Assembly (NCBI RefSeq): GCF_037975245.1
Contig: NC_092565.1
Location: forward strand, 13,609,499-13,673,498
DNA: 64,000 nt
Direction: 5' to 3'
From: Apostichopus japonicus
Taxonomy: Eukaryota > Echinodermata > Holothuroidea > Aspidochirotida > Stichopodidae
Of the stretch, positions 32,653-42,957 are shown piece after piece. The notes under the pieces are model-generated. The model searched no databases, was not told where the DNA came from, and saw only the letters and a list, made by a program, of their open reading frames with translations. The position numbers and the translations under genes are program-made. Position 1 is the stretch's first letter. Each line of letters begins with the position of its first letter.

Positions 32653-33301
32653 GTAAGATGACAAAACATCAGACAGAGACAATAAATTGGAATCCCAAGC
32701 CCTTGTAGCCGATTCAGATCCCTTTTCTAGTCTCATTATGGACATGAAAGCCACCATCTCACCAAAGGGATTAGAAAAAGGAGTAAAGTTGAAGAAGAAT
32801 CGGAAAGAGATTCGATCCAGCTACCAGACAGTCCTGCCGGTCTCGAACTTTCAGGAACACAAACTTTTTGAGCCACCGATGTTGCAGCTTCTTAAAAGAT
32901 ATATTTATTATGATTATTATTTGTTTCATCACATAGTATTACAAGGTGACAGGGGCGTCAATCCGATTTGAAACGTGGGGGGGACGGAATCGATTCGAGT
33001 ATTCCGGCCGTAAGTACTATCTAAGCGGAGCGCCACCATCGGTTGGCGCGCAGCGTACAGGAAAATTTTCTTCTGGCAGACCCCTCAGATTGCAGGAAGC
33101 GGCACTTCCCGTGCATTATGGCAGAAAGCAACACCCCTAAAACTGATAAAAATTTCCGGCAATTTTTTATTTTGGGAAATATTCTCGAAGGAAGTGATTG
33201 CCATTTATTCCTAAGTTTACCAATTCCTCGTCTCCCAGAAGCGCCCAACATTTAAGGTATCGAAACATTTTCGTGTTGGCTGATCCATGATCACCGCCCA
33301 T

Positions 33302-33947
33302 CAAGGGCGGCGGAAGCACTTTTAATCTGGGGGGGGGGGGGGGCACCGACATCAAAGGGAACTTTGCAGCAATTCGATTGGACTGTTGCAGCCTTATATA
33401 TTTAGTACCCTTTACAACTCTTATTGTATTATCTTATTTGTACACACATCACTCCATCAACGCCCCCCCCCCCCCTCTCAAGGAAAATATGCATACTAGC
33501 ACTGCAATATCCAATGTGCAAATTGGGAAACAAGGAACAAGTTTTCTTTTGAGACAAAATGAGGCGAAATCATGCTAATTGCTAATGTAGGAATCTTCCG
33601 AATTAGAGTTTATTTCTTGTTAATATCTTAACAAATTTGTTTCATTCGAAATAGCTTTGAGTTTGACCCACAGAAATTCACTAAGAGTCAGAGGCGTAGC
33701 CAGGAGTTGCAAAGTTGTATGCACGACTATCTGAGCGGAGCGCCACCATCCGTTGGCGCAGAGCGTAGTAGAAAATTTTTGGTTTTACAAACCCCTCAGA
33801 TGGCCGGAAAAAGGCCCTTCCCGAGTGTTCATTCTGGTTCCCTGGCCTCTTGCTAACTTGAGACACCTCAATTTTTATGTAGAAAATGGGCACATTTTTA
33901 ACCTGGGGAAAAGTGGGGGCACGTGCCCCCCGGTTCCGCCGCCCTTG
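33302..33947. mobile_element. 646-bp hAT-type MITE private to copy A
   Basis: Ends CAAGGGCGGCGGAA and its exact complement, flanked by identical 8-bp repeats CCGCCCAT (33,294-33,301 and 33,948-33,955). Copy B at 40,284 has the empty site. The right half (33,690-33,860) carries the family block CTGAGCGGAGCGCCACC...GCGCAGAGCGTA. A further left-type end, CAGAGGCGTAGCCAGG at 33,690, suggests an inner nested unit. Confidence 0.85.
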
Positions 33948-34370
33948 CCGCCCATGCCCGTGAGAAGTGGTGACTGGGTGAAGAAAAAGCCATGCCGTTT
34001 GAAAACATGGGCAGAAAAGTGAAAGTAGTGAAACCTAAGGTAAAACGCGCGATAACGAAGTGATTATTGTCCAGGTTAATTGAGACTGTATCAAACGCGA
34101 GCTTAGGACAAACATATTCAAAGGTAATGGCATTACTAATCCTGATATGTCGTCTTTGAGGTGTGTGGAAAATCCGCAACGACCATCAAAGAGCAATTGA
34201 ATATTTAGTCTACTTTTCGATTTCGAAAACACTTTTTTTTTAAATTATGACAAAATTTTATGACACCTTTGATTTTTTTTCGGGGGGGGGGGGGGCTGTG
34301 CCCCCGGGCCCCAATGGGCACGACGCCACTGACCCCAGGGCCTCAGATATAGGCCCATTGCAGGGGTGGG

Positions 34371-34721
34371 CAACCTTTTGAATGAATGGGCCAGATTTTA
34401 GGAGTGAAAGATTGACAGGGCCGCACCTAACCAACGGCCTGCTGCTGATTTCAAACCTTTGATTCCGAGGACGTTCAAGCAATAGGTGTGTGTACTTAAT
34501 CTGTATTCACAAAACCATAATGTCAATACAGTCCTGTTGATAATTAATGGTGATAATAGACCAACCTGACAGCATCATAAGTGCAGATAAATTCTAAGCA
34601 GCTAGCTCGTTTTTGGCGATGATGCAAAATAGATTGATTTTTTTCTTTTTCTTGAGACATCTCATGGGCCGCAAAAAAATCACTGGCGGGCCGCATGTGG
34701 CCCGCAGGTTGCCCACCTCTG
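34371..34721. mobile_element. hAT-type MITE with CAGGGGTGGGCAACCT ends (copy A)
   Basis: The 351-bp element has 16-bp terminal inverted repeats with one difference (CAGGGGTGGGCAACCT and CAGAGGTGGGCAACCT), an end type familiar from Charlie-like hAT MITEs. Flanking octamers GCCCATTG and GTCTATAG are a weak target duplication (5 of 8). In copy B they are 6 of 8. Internal CGGGCCGCATGTGGCCCGC is a near-palindrome close to the right end. Confidence 0.75.
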
Positions 34722-35231
34722 GTCTATAGGAACGATGTCCCAAAATTTCCCCGGACATATAGGTGAAGGAAGCTATCCGCCGCGACTGCATGTGAGTTTC
34801 TCGACTTTCTGTCCTGGGAGTCATACCACAAAATGGTGCATTTCCTCATACGCCATTATTAATAATTTAAATAACTAACTAATAAGGCACAGCCCATATC
34901 CGAGTTCGTATAGCGAGCTTAGCGTAAATTTGGCGCCAGCATGTTTAACCAGGTTGCTAGGTCTACGAGAATACATTTACATGAAATTTGAAAACAAGGA
35001 TAGCAAGACAAACAACTTTTATTATGTTTTCAGGACCTCACACATGCGCATGTATCGTCAGACTTAGAATAGGTCCCATGTGAGTGGTGGCTAAAGTGAT
35101 GAAGGCATGAAAATAAATATCAGTGGTTGTTCGTTGGAGTCCTCAAACAAGTTACCTCGGTTGCTAGGTGGATTTGCATCTGGTTATCGGGTGAATTCTG
35201 GTCGGAGCGTACTATGTAACCACCATGTACT

Positions 35232-36080
35232 CAGGGACGTAGCTAAGGCCTGATGATTGGGGGGGGGGGGGGTGTAGTGGCTGAAAATCGGTTTTGAAGC
35301 CAGAAAATTCCAACTGCTGCTTTGTACCCCCCACCCTCCCGCTACTCGTCAACGATATGGTCAGTGTCAGTCAGAAAACCCAATCTTTCGCGACTGCACT
35401 TCTGTTACGAACTTGTTGCGATACATTTGTACCCACTGGCACTCATTTCAAAAACTTATTGGCCCCCCCCCCACCCCAACCAAATATTTTTGTGAAATTC
35501 GGGCAATATGCTGATAGCTTTTTGGATAATTTGCAATGTGTTTTTCAGTGGTTATACTGATATTATTATTACCCAACAATTATCACCAATACGGAAGGGT
35601 AATAAGACGGAAAATGATTGTGTGCTATTTGCATGCGATGTAAAAACCGATGCATGCCTGTATGATATGCACATGACCATGTGTGATTCGCGCGTAGCGC
35701 GCGAAAAATTTTGGTTATATTTATCGGGCAAGTCGTTACACCCCCCCTCCCCCCACAAAACAAATTGGGCTCCTACGCCTATGACGGTAGTTCTATTAGG
35801 CATTTTTTGTAGTATTCAAAATCATAAGAAGTTTTGTACGGTGGAGTATAAGAATCGCGAGAAGCAATTTCCCAAAGTGGCAAGGAAAACGTGGTAAATA
35901 TGACCGGTTAAAGGTCAATTTTGACCGAAATTTAAAAAAAAAATTACATGAAAAGGCCTAGATAAACTAGAGTGCGACAGTCGGAAATTCCGACTGTCGC
36001 ACTCCAATTTTCCAACTAGCGTCAGTTTTACCATGGCTTGGGGGTGAGACACACCCACACCCCCTCTAACGACGTCCCTG
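35232..36080. mobile_element. Nested unit with CAGGGACGT ends (copy A)
   Basis: Begins CAGGGACGTAGCTAAGG and ends ACGACGTCCCTG. It interrupts the transposase frame at its 3' side. Related to 42,958-43,827 in copy B and 15,493-15,908. It carries a perfect 17-bp palindrome at 35,969-36,003. No clear 8-bp target duplication is visible, so it may be two abutting units. Confidence 0.55.
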
Positions 36081-36089
36081 CGCGGTGAA

Positions 36090-36408
36090 TATGGAACACG
36101 ATCACATGGTTCAGCCTCTGTTGAGTCATGGTGCACCGTAGCCTTGTCTTCAAACGCCTCAAAGCACTAATAGATCTCTCGGCTTCCGTCGAACTGGCGG
36201 AGGAGACGAGGAGCAACCGCAAGAGAGCTTCGACTTCACCAAACATAGCCCGTACCACTGGATTCATCAACTTGAATATTTGTCTATACCCTTCAACCGA
36301 CAACGAATTTAACTGGCCTCGAAATAAAGGCAGACTAAGTTTAAGATTGTTGGAGAGCTCAGGGTACCAACTCACAAGATCTGGGTGGAATTCTCCATTC
36401 AGCAACAT
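36090..36408 (-). pseudogene. hAT transposase C-terminal dimerisation domain (copy A)
   Basis: On the minus strand the frame from 36,408 reads NGEFHPDLVSWYPELSNNL, then LSVEGYRQIFKLMNP, then the hATC core SSASSTEAERSISALRRLK, then TRLRCTMTQQRLNHVIVF. The spacing S-T-E-x-ER-x-FS-x(3)-K-x-R-x(3)-M-x(4)-LN is the hAT dimerisation signature. Only about the last 100 residues remain. The RNase H-like catalytic domain and zinc finger are absent, and the C-terminus is cut by the CAGGGACGT unit. It cannot be an active transposase, although the element ends look mobilisable by one. Confidence 0.9.
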
Positions 36409-36681
36409 TGAGTGATATTCGAGGATATGAATCCTAAGATGTGTAAGCCGTAACCAAATAGAGCCACGACACTACTCTTTTTCCAAATGTGTGGGGGGGA
36501 CATTTGATATTGTTTCAACCATCCATCGAAATGTGGGGGGGACGTGTCCCCCCGTCCCCCCCTGGATTGACGCCCATGCAAGGTGAACAAGACAATATAA
36601 GTACAAATAAATAAAAAATGTGAAAGGAAGTCAACTAAGAAACCCTTTTGGGCTTAATCGAATAGAGTACTCCCTATCTAT

Positions 36682-37054
<373 letters not shown>

Positions 37055-37129
37055 GGAATAACGGAAAAACTGTTAAACAACTATGCTGCATTTAGAGAAA
37101 GGCTGGATCTCGAGTGAGATACAATAATT
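37055..37129 (+). repeat. Penelope-like terminal repeat, left
   Basis: Identical to the reverse complement of 38,949-39,023. Begins GGAATAACGGAAAAACTG and contains CTCGAGTGAG. Confidence 0.9.
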
Positions 37130-37358
37130 AGGTAAGTGATTGGAAGTAAAACAGCCAATGTTTGGTTTTTGCAGAGCTTTCGAGCAAAACTAGCTCTTCT
37201 TCAGTGCATGATCACCGAAAGTGACAAGGAGTAGCAGGAATTGAAACTGTTTTATAGAGATGTCGGCATGGTTGTAAAGGCAAAGTGACTTACTGATTTC
37301 TGCTGAATTGAGCAGAAGTTTTAGAAATTCGGATTATTTTAATCCGCGTCTGATTATT

Positions 37359-38880
37359 TTAATCCGATTCCGTCGTAATTGTAAAGGAATTGTTTTGGTT
37401 TATCTGGGACGGCAAATCGTTTCTGATGTTTAAACCGAATGGTGCCGTGGTCTTTAGGTTTAGTTCCCAGAAAATTTCTTTCGCTTTCCTTAGTTAGATT
37501 TATCTGTCCAAGAATCGTTCTGGTCAATGGCAATAACACGCAAATTCTCAATTGAATGATTTTGGAGATTGAAGTGATTTGCAACAGGTTGGTAGATCTT
37601 TTTTGTTTTGATCGCCGATCTATGTTGTGTCATTTTCATTCTAAGAGTGTTTTTTGACTCTCCAATGTATTGTAAGTTACAAATATTGCAGTAGATGAGG
37701 GAAATGACATTTTTGGATAGGCAGTTAATTTTGTGCCAAATTTGGAACGTGCGTTTGGTTTGGTTGCTCTGAAAGGCCCCGGTCGAATCGACAAGTAAGC
37801 ACGTTTTGCAATTTTGTGTACAGGGCGATGATCCTGTAGTTTCTGTTTTGCTTTCCCCTAATGGGGTGTCATCCCAAAAGGATGCCCGAACTAAGATATC
37901 CCGTAGGTTGCTGGGTCTTTTAAAAGCGATGACAGGTAATTCTGGGAATACTGATTTCAGGCGTTCGGTGCCTTGAAGTAGGTGAAAATTCTGAATGATA
38001 TTAGCCAGTGGTGGGAGACCAGGGTGGAATTCAGTAACCAAAAAAGTAGTACCCCAAAAATACTGTCTGTTTAGGAGGTGTTGTTACAGTTCTTTAGTGC
38101 GTGAATCAAAATCGACTTCAGAGGAGCAAATGCGTCGAATGCGCAACGCTTGACTGTACAGAATATTTCTGGTACAGTGACGTGGATGGCAACTGCTTGG
38201 TAAGAGGTAGTTGTGCTTGTTCGTGGGTTTATTGAACAAGTCTGTTTTGAGTGAACCATTTTGTAGGGTCACAGTGGTGTCCATAAAGTGAATGCCATGT
38301 CCAGAAAAATCAGCAGTGAATTTGATAGTGTGATGAAACAAGTTTATGTCATCAATGAAGAGTTTTAGATTTGCCTCACCATGGGTCCATGTCATAAAGA
38401 TATCTTCAATGTAACGTAACCACGTGTGTGGTTTCAAGTTTTGTCGAAATAAAAATTCTTTCTCAAGGTTTCCCATAAAGATGTTGGCAAAAGACGGTGC
38501 CATTTTGGTACCCATTGCGGTGCCATGAATTTGGAAGTAGCGTTTGTTGCCAAATACCAGATTATTGTTGGTCAAGATAAGTTGCATTAATTCGGCCAAT
38601 TCTTTCTTCGTGGGGGTTTTGCCACCTTTCGGTTTGAATGCTATTGTGCAGGCCAAAATGCCCTCTTCGTTAGGGATGTTTGTGTATAACGAAGACACAT
38701 CCAAGGTAACTAACAGAGAAGATAAGGGAAAATTGTTTATTTCCCAAATTTTCCGGATGAAATCCGTAGTGTCCTGCACATAGGACGGTAGGGCCGAAAC
38801 GAGAGGTTGGATGAGGAGATCCACGAATTTGGAAATTTTTTCAGTCGCTGTGCCATTACCCGATATTATGGGCCTCCCGG
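37359..38880 (-). pseudogene. Penelope-like reverse transcriptase plus GIY-YIG endonuclease
   Basis: The frame from about 38,880 starts GRPIISGNGTATEKIS. The palm motifs follow: TLDVSSLYTNIPNEEG, then AMGTKMAPSFANIFMG, then RYIEDIFMTW, where family members have YIDD, so the first catalytic aspartate is Glu. Next are HTIKFTADFSG and FMDTTV. A TAA at 38,084-38,086 replaces the Gln of KELQQHLLN; the frame continues VTEFHPGLPPLANI. The GIY-YIG nuclease comes next (YCNICNLQYIGESKNTL, then RMKMTQHRSAI). A shift near 37,490 leads to the conserved tail EIFWELNLKTTAPFGLN, ending at TAA 37,359-37,361. The enzyme would copy RNA at a nicked target. One nonsense, one frameshift, the YIED change and 5' truncation make it dead. 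Confidence 0.92.
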
Positions 38881-38888
38881 ATATATAC

Positions 38889-38921
<33 letters not shown>

Positions 38922-38948
38922 CATATATATATATATAATATATAATTC
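38880..38948. repeat. (AT)n tract inside Penelope-like element
   Basis: AT dinucleotides with a few TGTA/TACA interruptions, between the 5' terminal repeat and the first codons of the reverse transcriptase. Confidence 0.9.
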
Positions 38949-39021
38949 AATTATTGTATCTCACTCGAGATCCAGCCTTTCTCTAAATGCAGCATAGTTG
39001 TTTAACAGTTTTTCCGTTATT

Positions 39022-39023
<2 letters not shown>
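38949..39023 (-). repeat. Penelope-like terminal repeat, right
   Basis: Exact inverted copy of 37,055-37,129. Followed at 39,024 by an AT tract to 39,080. Confidence 0.9.

Positions 39024-39082
<59 letters not shown>
39024..39082. repeat. (AT)n microsatellite, right of Penelope-like element
   Basis: Pure TA/AT tract next to the right terminal repeat. Confidence 0.95.
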
Positions 39083-39937
39083 ATAAACTGTATATATATG
39101 TAAGCTTTTCTACTTCTTTTTTTTTGTATCACCATGTGTGTAAATATTGAAGCACTGAGATATGCATTTTTTTTTTCCTTGAAATAGCAAGAGATAAAAT
39201 GGAGAACACTGTTATGAACGCTGTACTTAAAACACTTGAAAAACTGCTTCCTTAATTTTGATTGATTGATTGATTTTGTTTCATCAATTTTAAGGAACAA
39301 TTTGGCAGAATTTTTTTCTGGGGAAATCTATCTTTATTTCATGCATAGTCTTGAATACTTCTGCAATACCATAAGACCATCTCTGCCCTGCACCTAAAAA
39401 TACTGGGTTTTTTTTTTCTCTCTTGCATGTTTTCAAAAGTGCTTTTCTCAAGGGTATCATGTTGAAAATTTTCTCAGATTTACAGATGGAAATTATGAAA
39501 GGTTTTTCCTTAAGGATGGTCATGAGATGATGCAAAAAGATAATCTAATGCACAAAGAGTCTCTTTTTTTCGTGTGATGCACATTTTCTGGCACCCTTCC
39601 CCCTCCAAAATAAACCTCCACCAGAGGTGATAGGACTGGACCATGCACTCTACGTTGTTAGAAGTCGCGCTTCGGGCTCTGTTCGCGCTCCGCTCGTTGA
39701 CGGATATGTCGGCACACAGCTCAAGTTTAGTCGGCAAAATTATACCCTACACCCCCCTAAGAAAAACACAATGGTGCAATCCGTTTCTCCGTATCTCGTT
39801 CCGTTTTGAGTCATTCACTTTTAAAGTTTCGATTTATAACATATTTCTGTTGGCCATAACTTAATAACGCAATATGCTACGAAGTCGGGACATGGCGCAA
39901 TCCCGACGCGGAGAGTTCTAGCATATATGTCCCAACC
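39083..39937. other. No gene; possible non-LTR tail
   Basis: A minus-strand tail TGATGAAACAAAATCAATCA at about 39,262-39,288 resembles the very 3' end of the CR1-like element at 28,397-28,437, but upstream similarity is lacking. The rest holds poly-T and C-rich patches without recognisable features. Confidence 0.4.
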
Positions 39938-40684
39938 CAGGGGCGTCAATCCGATTTGAAACGCGAGGGGACGTGATCGATTCGAGTATTCCGGCCGTAA
40001 GTACTATCTAAGCGGAGCGCCACCATTGGTTGGCGCGCAGCGCACAAGAAAAATTTTCTTCTGGCAGCCCCCTCAGATTGCAGGAAACGGCACTTCCCGT
40101 GCATTCTGGCAGTAAGCAACACCCCTAAAATTGATAAAAATTTCCACCAATTTTTTTTGGGGGGGGAAATATTCTCGAAGGAAGTGATCGCCATTTATTC
40201 CTCAGTTTACCAATTCCTCGTCTCCCAGAAGCGCCCAAAATTTAAGAAATGAAAACATTTTTGTGTTGGCTGATCCATGATCGCCGCCCATGGCCGTGAG
40301 AAGTGGTGACTGGGTGAATAAAAAGATATGCCGTTTGAAAACATGGGCAGAAAAAGCGAAAGTAGCGAAACCTAAGGTGAAACGCGCGGTAACGAAGTGA
40401 TTATTTTCCAGGTTATAATTGAGACTGTATCAAACGCGAGCTTAGGACAAACATATTCAAAGGTAATGGCATTACTAATCCCAATATGTCGTCTTTGAGG
40501 TGTGTGGAAAATCCGCAAAGTCCATCAAAGAGCAATTGAATATTTAGTCTACTTTTCGATTTCGAAAACACTTTTTTTTTTTAAATTATGACAAAATTTT
40601 ATGACACCTTTGACAAAATTGGGGGGCCTGTGCCCCAATGGGCAAGACGCCACTGACCCCAGGGCCTCAGATATAGGCCTATTG

Positions 40685-41314
40685 CAGGGGTGGGCAACCT
40701 TTTGAATGAATGGGCCAGATTTTAGAAGTGAAAGATTGACAGGGCCGCACCTAACCAACGACTTGCTGTTGATTTCAAACCTTTGATTCCGAGGACGTTC
40801 AAGCAATAGGTGTGTGTACTTAATCTGTATTCACAAAACCATGTATGTATATGTGATCTTCCCGCAAGCAGGAACTCGCGAAAGAAGCCATGGAGGCTTA
40901 TAGACACGCAAGCTGACCGAAGCCAATCTCTCGGCACACATCCATTTAACGTCCATGTCGGGAAGTTGTCATTGAACAACACCCTTGCCAGACGACACAC
41001 CTTGCTGTCGGCGGGGAATCGAACCGGGGATCTCATGACTGGGAGACGCCGGCGTTAACCACTAGGCTATACACTCCGCCTATACACTCCGCCTACACTC
41101 CGCCAAAACCATAATGTCAATGCAGTCCAGTTGATAATTAATGGGGATAATAGGCCTAACTGACAGCATCATTAGTGTAGATAAATTCTAAGCAGCTATC
41201 TCGTTTTTGGTGATGATGCAAAATAGATTGATTTTTTTCTTTTATTGAGACATCTCACGGGCCGCAAAATATTCACTGGCGGGCCGCATGTGGCCCGCAG
41301 ATTGCCCACCCCTG
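40685..41314. mobile_element. hAT-type MITE, CAGGGGTGGGCAACCT ends (copy B, split by SINE)
   Basis: Homologue of 34,371-34,721, enlarged by the SINE at 40,843-41,103. Left octamer GCCTATTG and right octamer GTCTATAG match at 6 of 8 positions. Confidence 0.75.
40843..41103 (-). mobile_element. tRNA-derived SINE
   Basis: On the minus strand the head contains A box TAGCCTAGTGG (41,059-41,069) and B box GGTTCGATTCC (41,015-41,025), both near-perfect for RNA polymerase III. The head is preceded by repeats of GGCGGAGTGTATA at the 5' end (41,070-41,103). The body (to 40,850) is unrelated to the tRNA, and the 3' end is a short CATATACATAC-like tail. Identical 9-bp target duplications CAAAACCAT flank it (40,834-40,842 and 41,104-41,112), and copy A has the empty site at 34,510-34,518. 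Transcription would be from the internal promoter, with mobility supplied by a LINE in trans. The partner LINE is not identified. Confidence 0.9.
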
Positions 41315-41364
41315 GTCTATAGGAACGATGTCCCAAAATTTCCCTGGACATATAGGCGAAGGAA

Positions 41365-42476
41365 CAGGCGCGGCGGAACGGAAAAATTATTGGGGGGGGG
41401 GGGGGCTAATGTGTGGAGACTATCTAAGCGGAGCGCCACCATCGGTTGGCGCGGAGCGTACACGAAAAAAAATTTGGTTTTTTTCAAACCCCCAGATGGC
41501 CGGAAACGGCACTTCCCGAGTGTTTTATGCTGCGAATACCTAGCTCTAAAATATGGGTCTCAAGCCTGCAATTTCTCAGATTGCACGTAAAAGTCTGTAA
41601 AAACATTTTAATTTGTATATTCGATGGTGTTTTAAGAGAGTAGCTATTACTCGTAGTGTACTCGCAAAGACGTTTTTGAGCGTAGTAAGGGCAGTGGCGG
41701 AGCTAGGGGTATTGGTCAGGGGGGGCAAGAATGGAGTCTGTAAGGGCGCTTTCGACACTATCTAAGCGGAGCGCCACCACAGGTTGGCGCGGAGCGTACA
41801 GAAAATTTTTGAGTAAAGTTACTCCCTAGATTGCAGGAAATGACCCTTTCCGGGCCTTGCTAATTTGCAGATAAACGGAGAATAAATAGGTGTCGTCGCC
41901 ATTTTGTCGGAAAATTACACCAACAGAATATGACAAATGTCAATAGGTACTGTATATGAGAGCGCAATAAAATAGTCAATAATCGCGAATAAGTTAAAAG
42001 TAGTGAAAAGCTGAAAAGGGCGCCAGCAGTCCATTTGAGTCCGTCAGGAGGGGGGGGGGATCCGCCCCCTGACTGTATATATGGACGCTCCGCCACTAAG
42101 TAAGGGGATGTTGGAGAACTGGCTGAAATGAGGCAAGTCATTGGCCTAAGACGAAGTTGTGTTACGCTTACCGGTACTCACACTCACTGCTTCCACTTTT
42201 TCACGGGGCGTGAAGACACGGTTGGGGTGACAATGTGGTCTATAGCCAGGGGACGGGCTGAGGGACCAGGGTCCCCCAGCAATTACTAAAATTATTACAC
42301 CTATAAAGTATACGTGTGCATCGGACAGATCGACAAGTATACATTGAAAAATGGGCAGATGCACGTTTCGGAGCCTTGGTAAATATTGGGGGGGGCTTAT
42401 CATGCATTTGCCCCCTCAACTTTTTCATTGGGGGAGCTGAGCCCCCCCAAGCCCCCCCCCGGTTCCGCCGCCACTG
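41365..42476. mobile_element. hAT-type MITE private to copy B (outer)
   Basis: Ends CAGGCGCGGCGGAAC and, reversed, CAGTGGCGGCGGAAC, flanked by identical octamers CGAAGGAA (41,357-41,364 and 42,477-42,484). The empty site is in copy A at about 34,764. Contains the family block CTAAGCGGAGCGCCACC...GCGCGGAGCGTAC (41,423-41,462) and an inner element. Shares end sequence with the 646-bp MITE of copy A, so they are one family. Confidence 0.88.
41692..42098. mobile_element. hAT-type MITE nested in the previous one (inner)
   Basis: Ends CAGTGGCGGAGC and GCTCCGCCACTA with identical octamers AGTAAGGG (41,684-41,691 and 42,099-42,106). It holds its own copy of the CTAAGCGGAGCGCCACC block (41,762), so related elements have inserted into each other. 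Confidence 0.88.
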
Positions 42477-42957
42477 CGAAGGAAGCTATCCGCCGCGACT
42501 GCATATGAGTTTCTCGACTTTCCGTCTTGGGAGTCATACCACAAAATGGTGCATTTCCTCATACGCCATTTTTAATAATTTAAATAACTCACTAATAAGG
42601 CACAGCCCAGATCCGAGTTCGTATAGCGAGCTTAGTGCAAATTTGGCCAAAAGTCGTCAAACGCCAGCATGTTAAACCAGGTTGCTAGGTCTACGAGAAT
42701 ACATTTATATGAAATTTGAAAACAAGGATAGCAAGACAAACCACTTTTATTATGTTTTCAGGACCTCACACATGGGCATGTATCGTCAAACTTAGAAAAG
42801 GTCCCATGTGAGTGGTGGCTAAAGTGATGAAGGCATGAAAATAAATCAGTGGTTGTTCGTTGGAGTCCTCAAGCAAGTTACCTCGGTTTTTAGGTGGATC
42901 TGCATCTGGTTATCGGGTGAATTCTGGTCGGAGCGTACTATGTATCCACCATGTACC

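Larger units (their letters stand above)
32950..36578 (-). mobile_element. Composite hAT element, copy A
   Basis: Terminal inverted repeats CAGGGGCGTCAATCC (left) and, reversed, CATGGGCGTCAATCC (right), each followed inside by a G-rich run and ACGTGTCCCC-like sequence. The flanking 8-bp direct repeats CAAGGTGA (32,942-32,949 and 36,579-36,586) are identical, the hAT signature. Inside are the hAT transposase C-terminal domain (36,090-36,408), two MITEs shared with copy B (34,371-34,721 and 35,232-36,080), and one private MITE (33,302-33,947). The intact target duplication shows the element moved as one unit, apparently already carrying the shared MITEs. Confidence 0.85.
37055..39023 (-). mobile_element. 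Penelope-like element with 75-bp inverted ends
   Basis: Two identical 75-bp sequences in inverted orientation (37,055-37,129 and 38,949-39,023) enclose a minus-strand reverse transcriptase plus GIY-YIG gene. Outside both ends is AT microsatellite, and another AT tract (38,880-38,948) lies between the 5' terminal repeat and the coding region. Inverted terminal repeats and 5' truncation are typical of Penelope-like elements. The upstream part of the reverse transcriptase is missing. The 75/75 identity suggests a rather recent insertion, while the gene itself is already broken. Confidence 0.85.

Noticed and set aside
33021-33255. ORFs around 33,021-33,255 and 39,946-40,194 in both strands
   Set aside because: They recur in non-autonomous hAT copies and change frame between copies. 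They are shadows of the repeat, not genes.
39261-39290. Third CR1-like insertion on the minus strand
   Set aside because: Only about 25 bp of tail-like sequence (GATTGATTGATT plus TTTGTTTCATCA) is shared, which simple repeats can produce.
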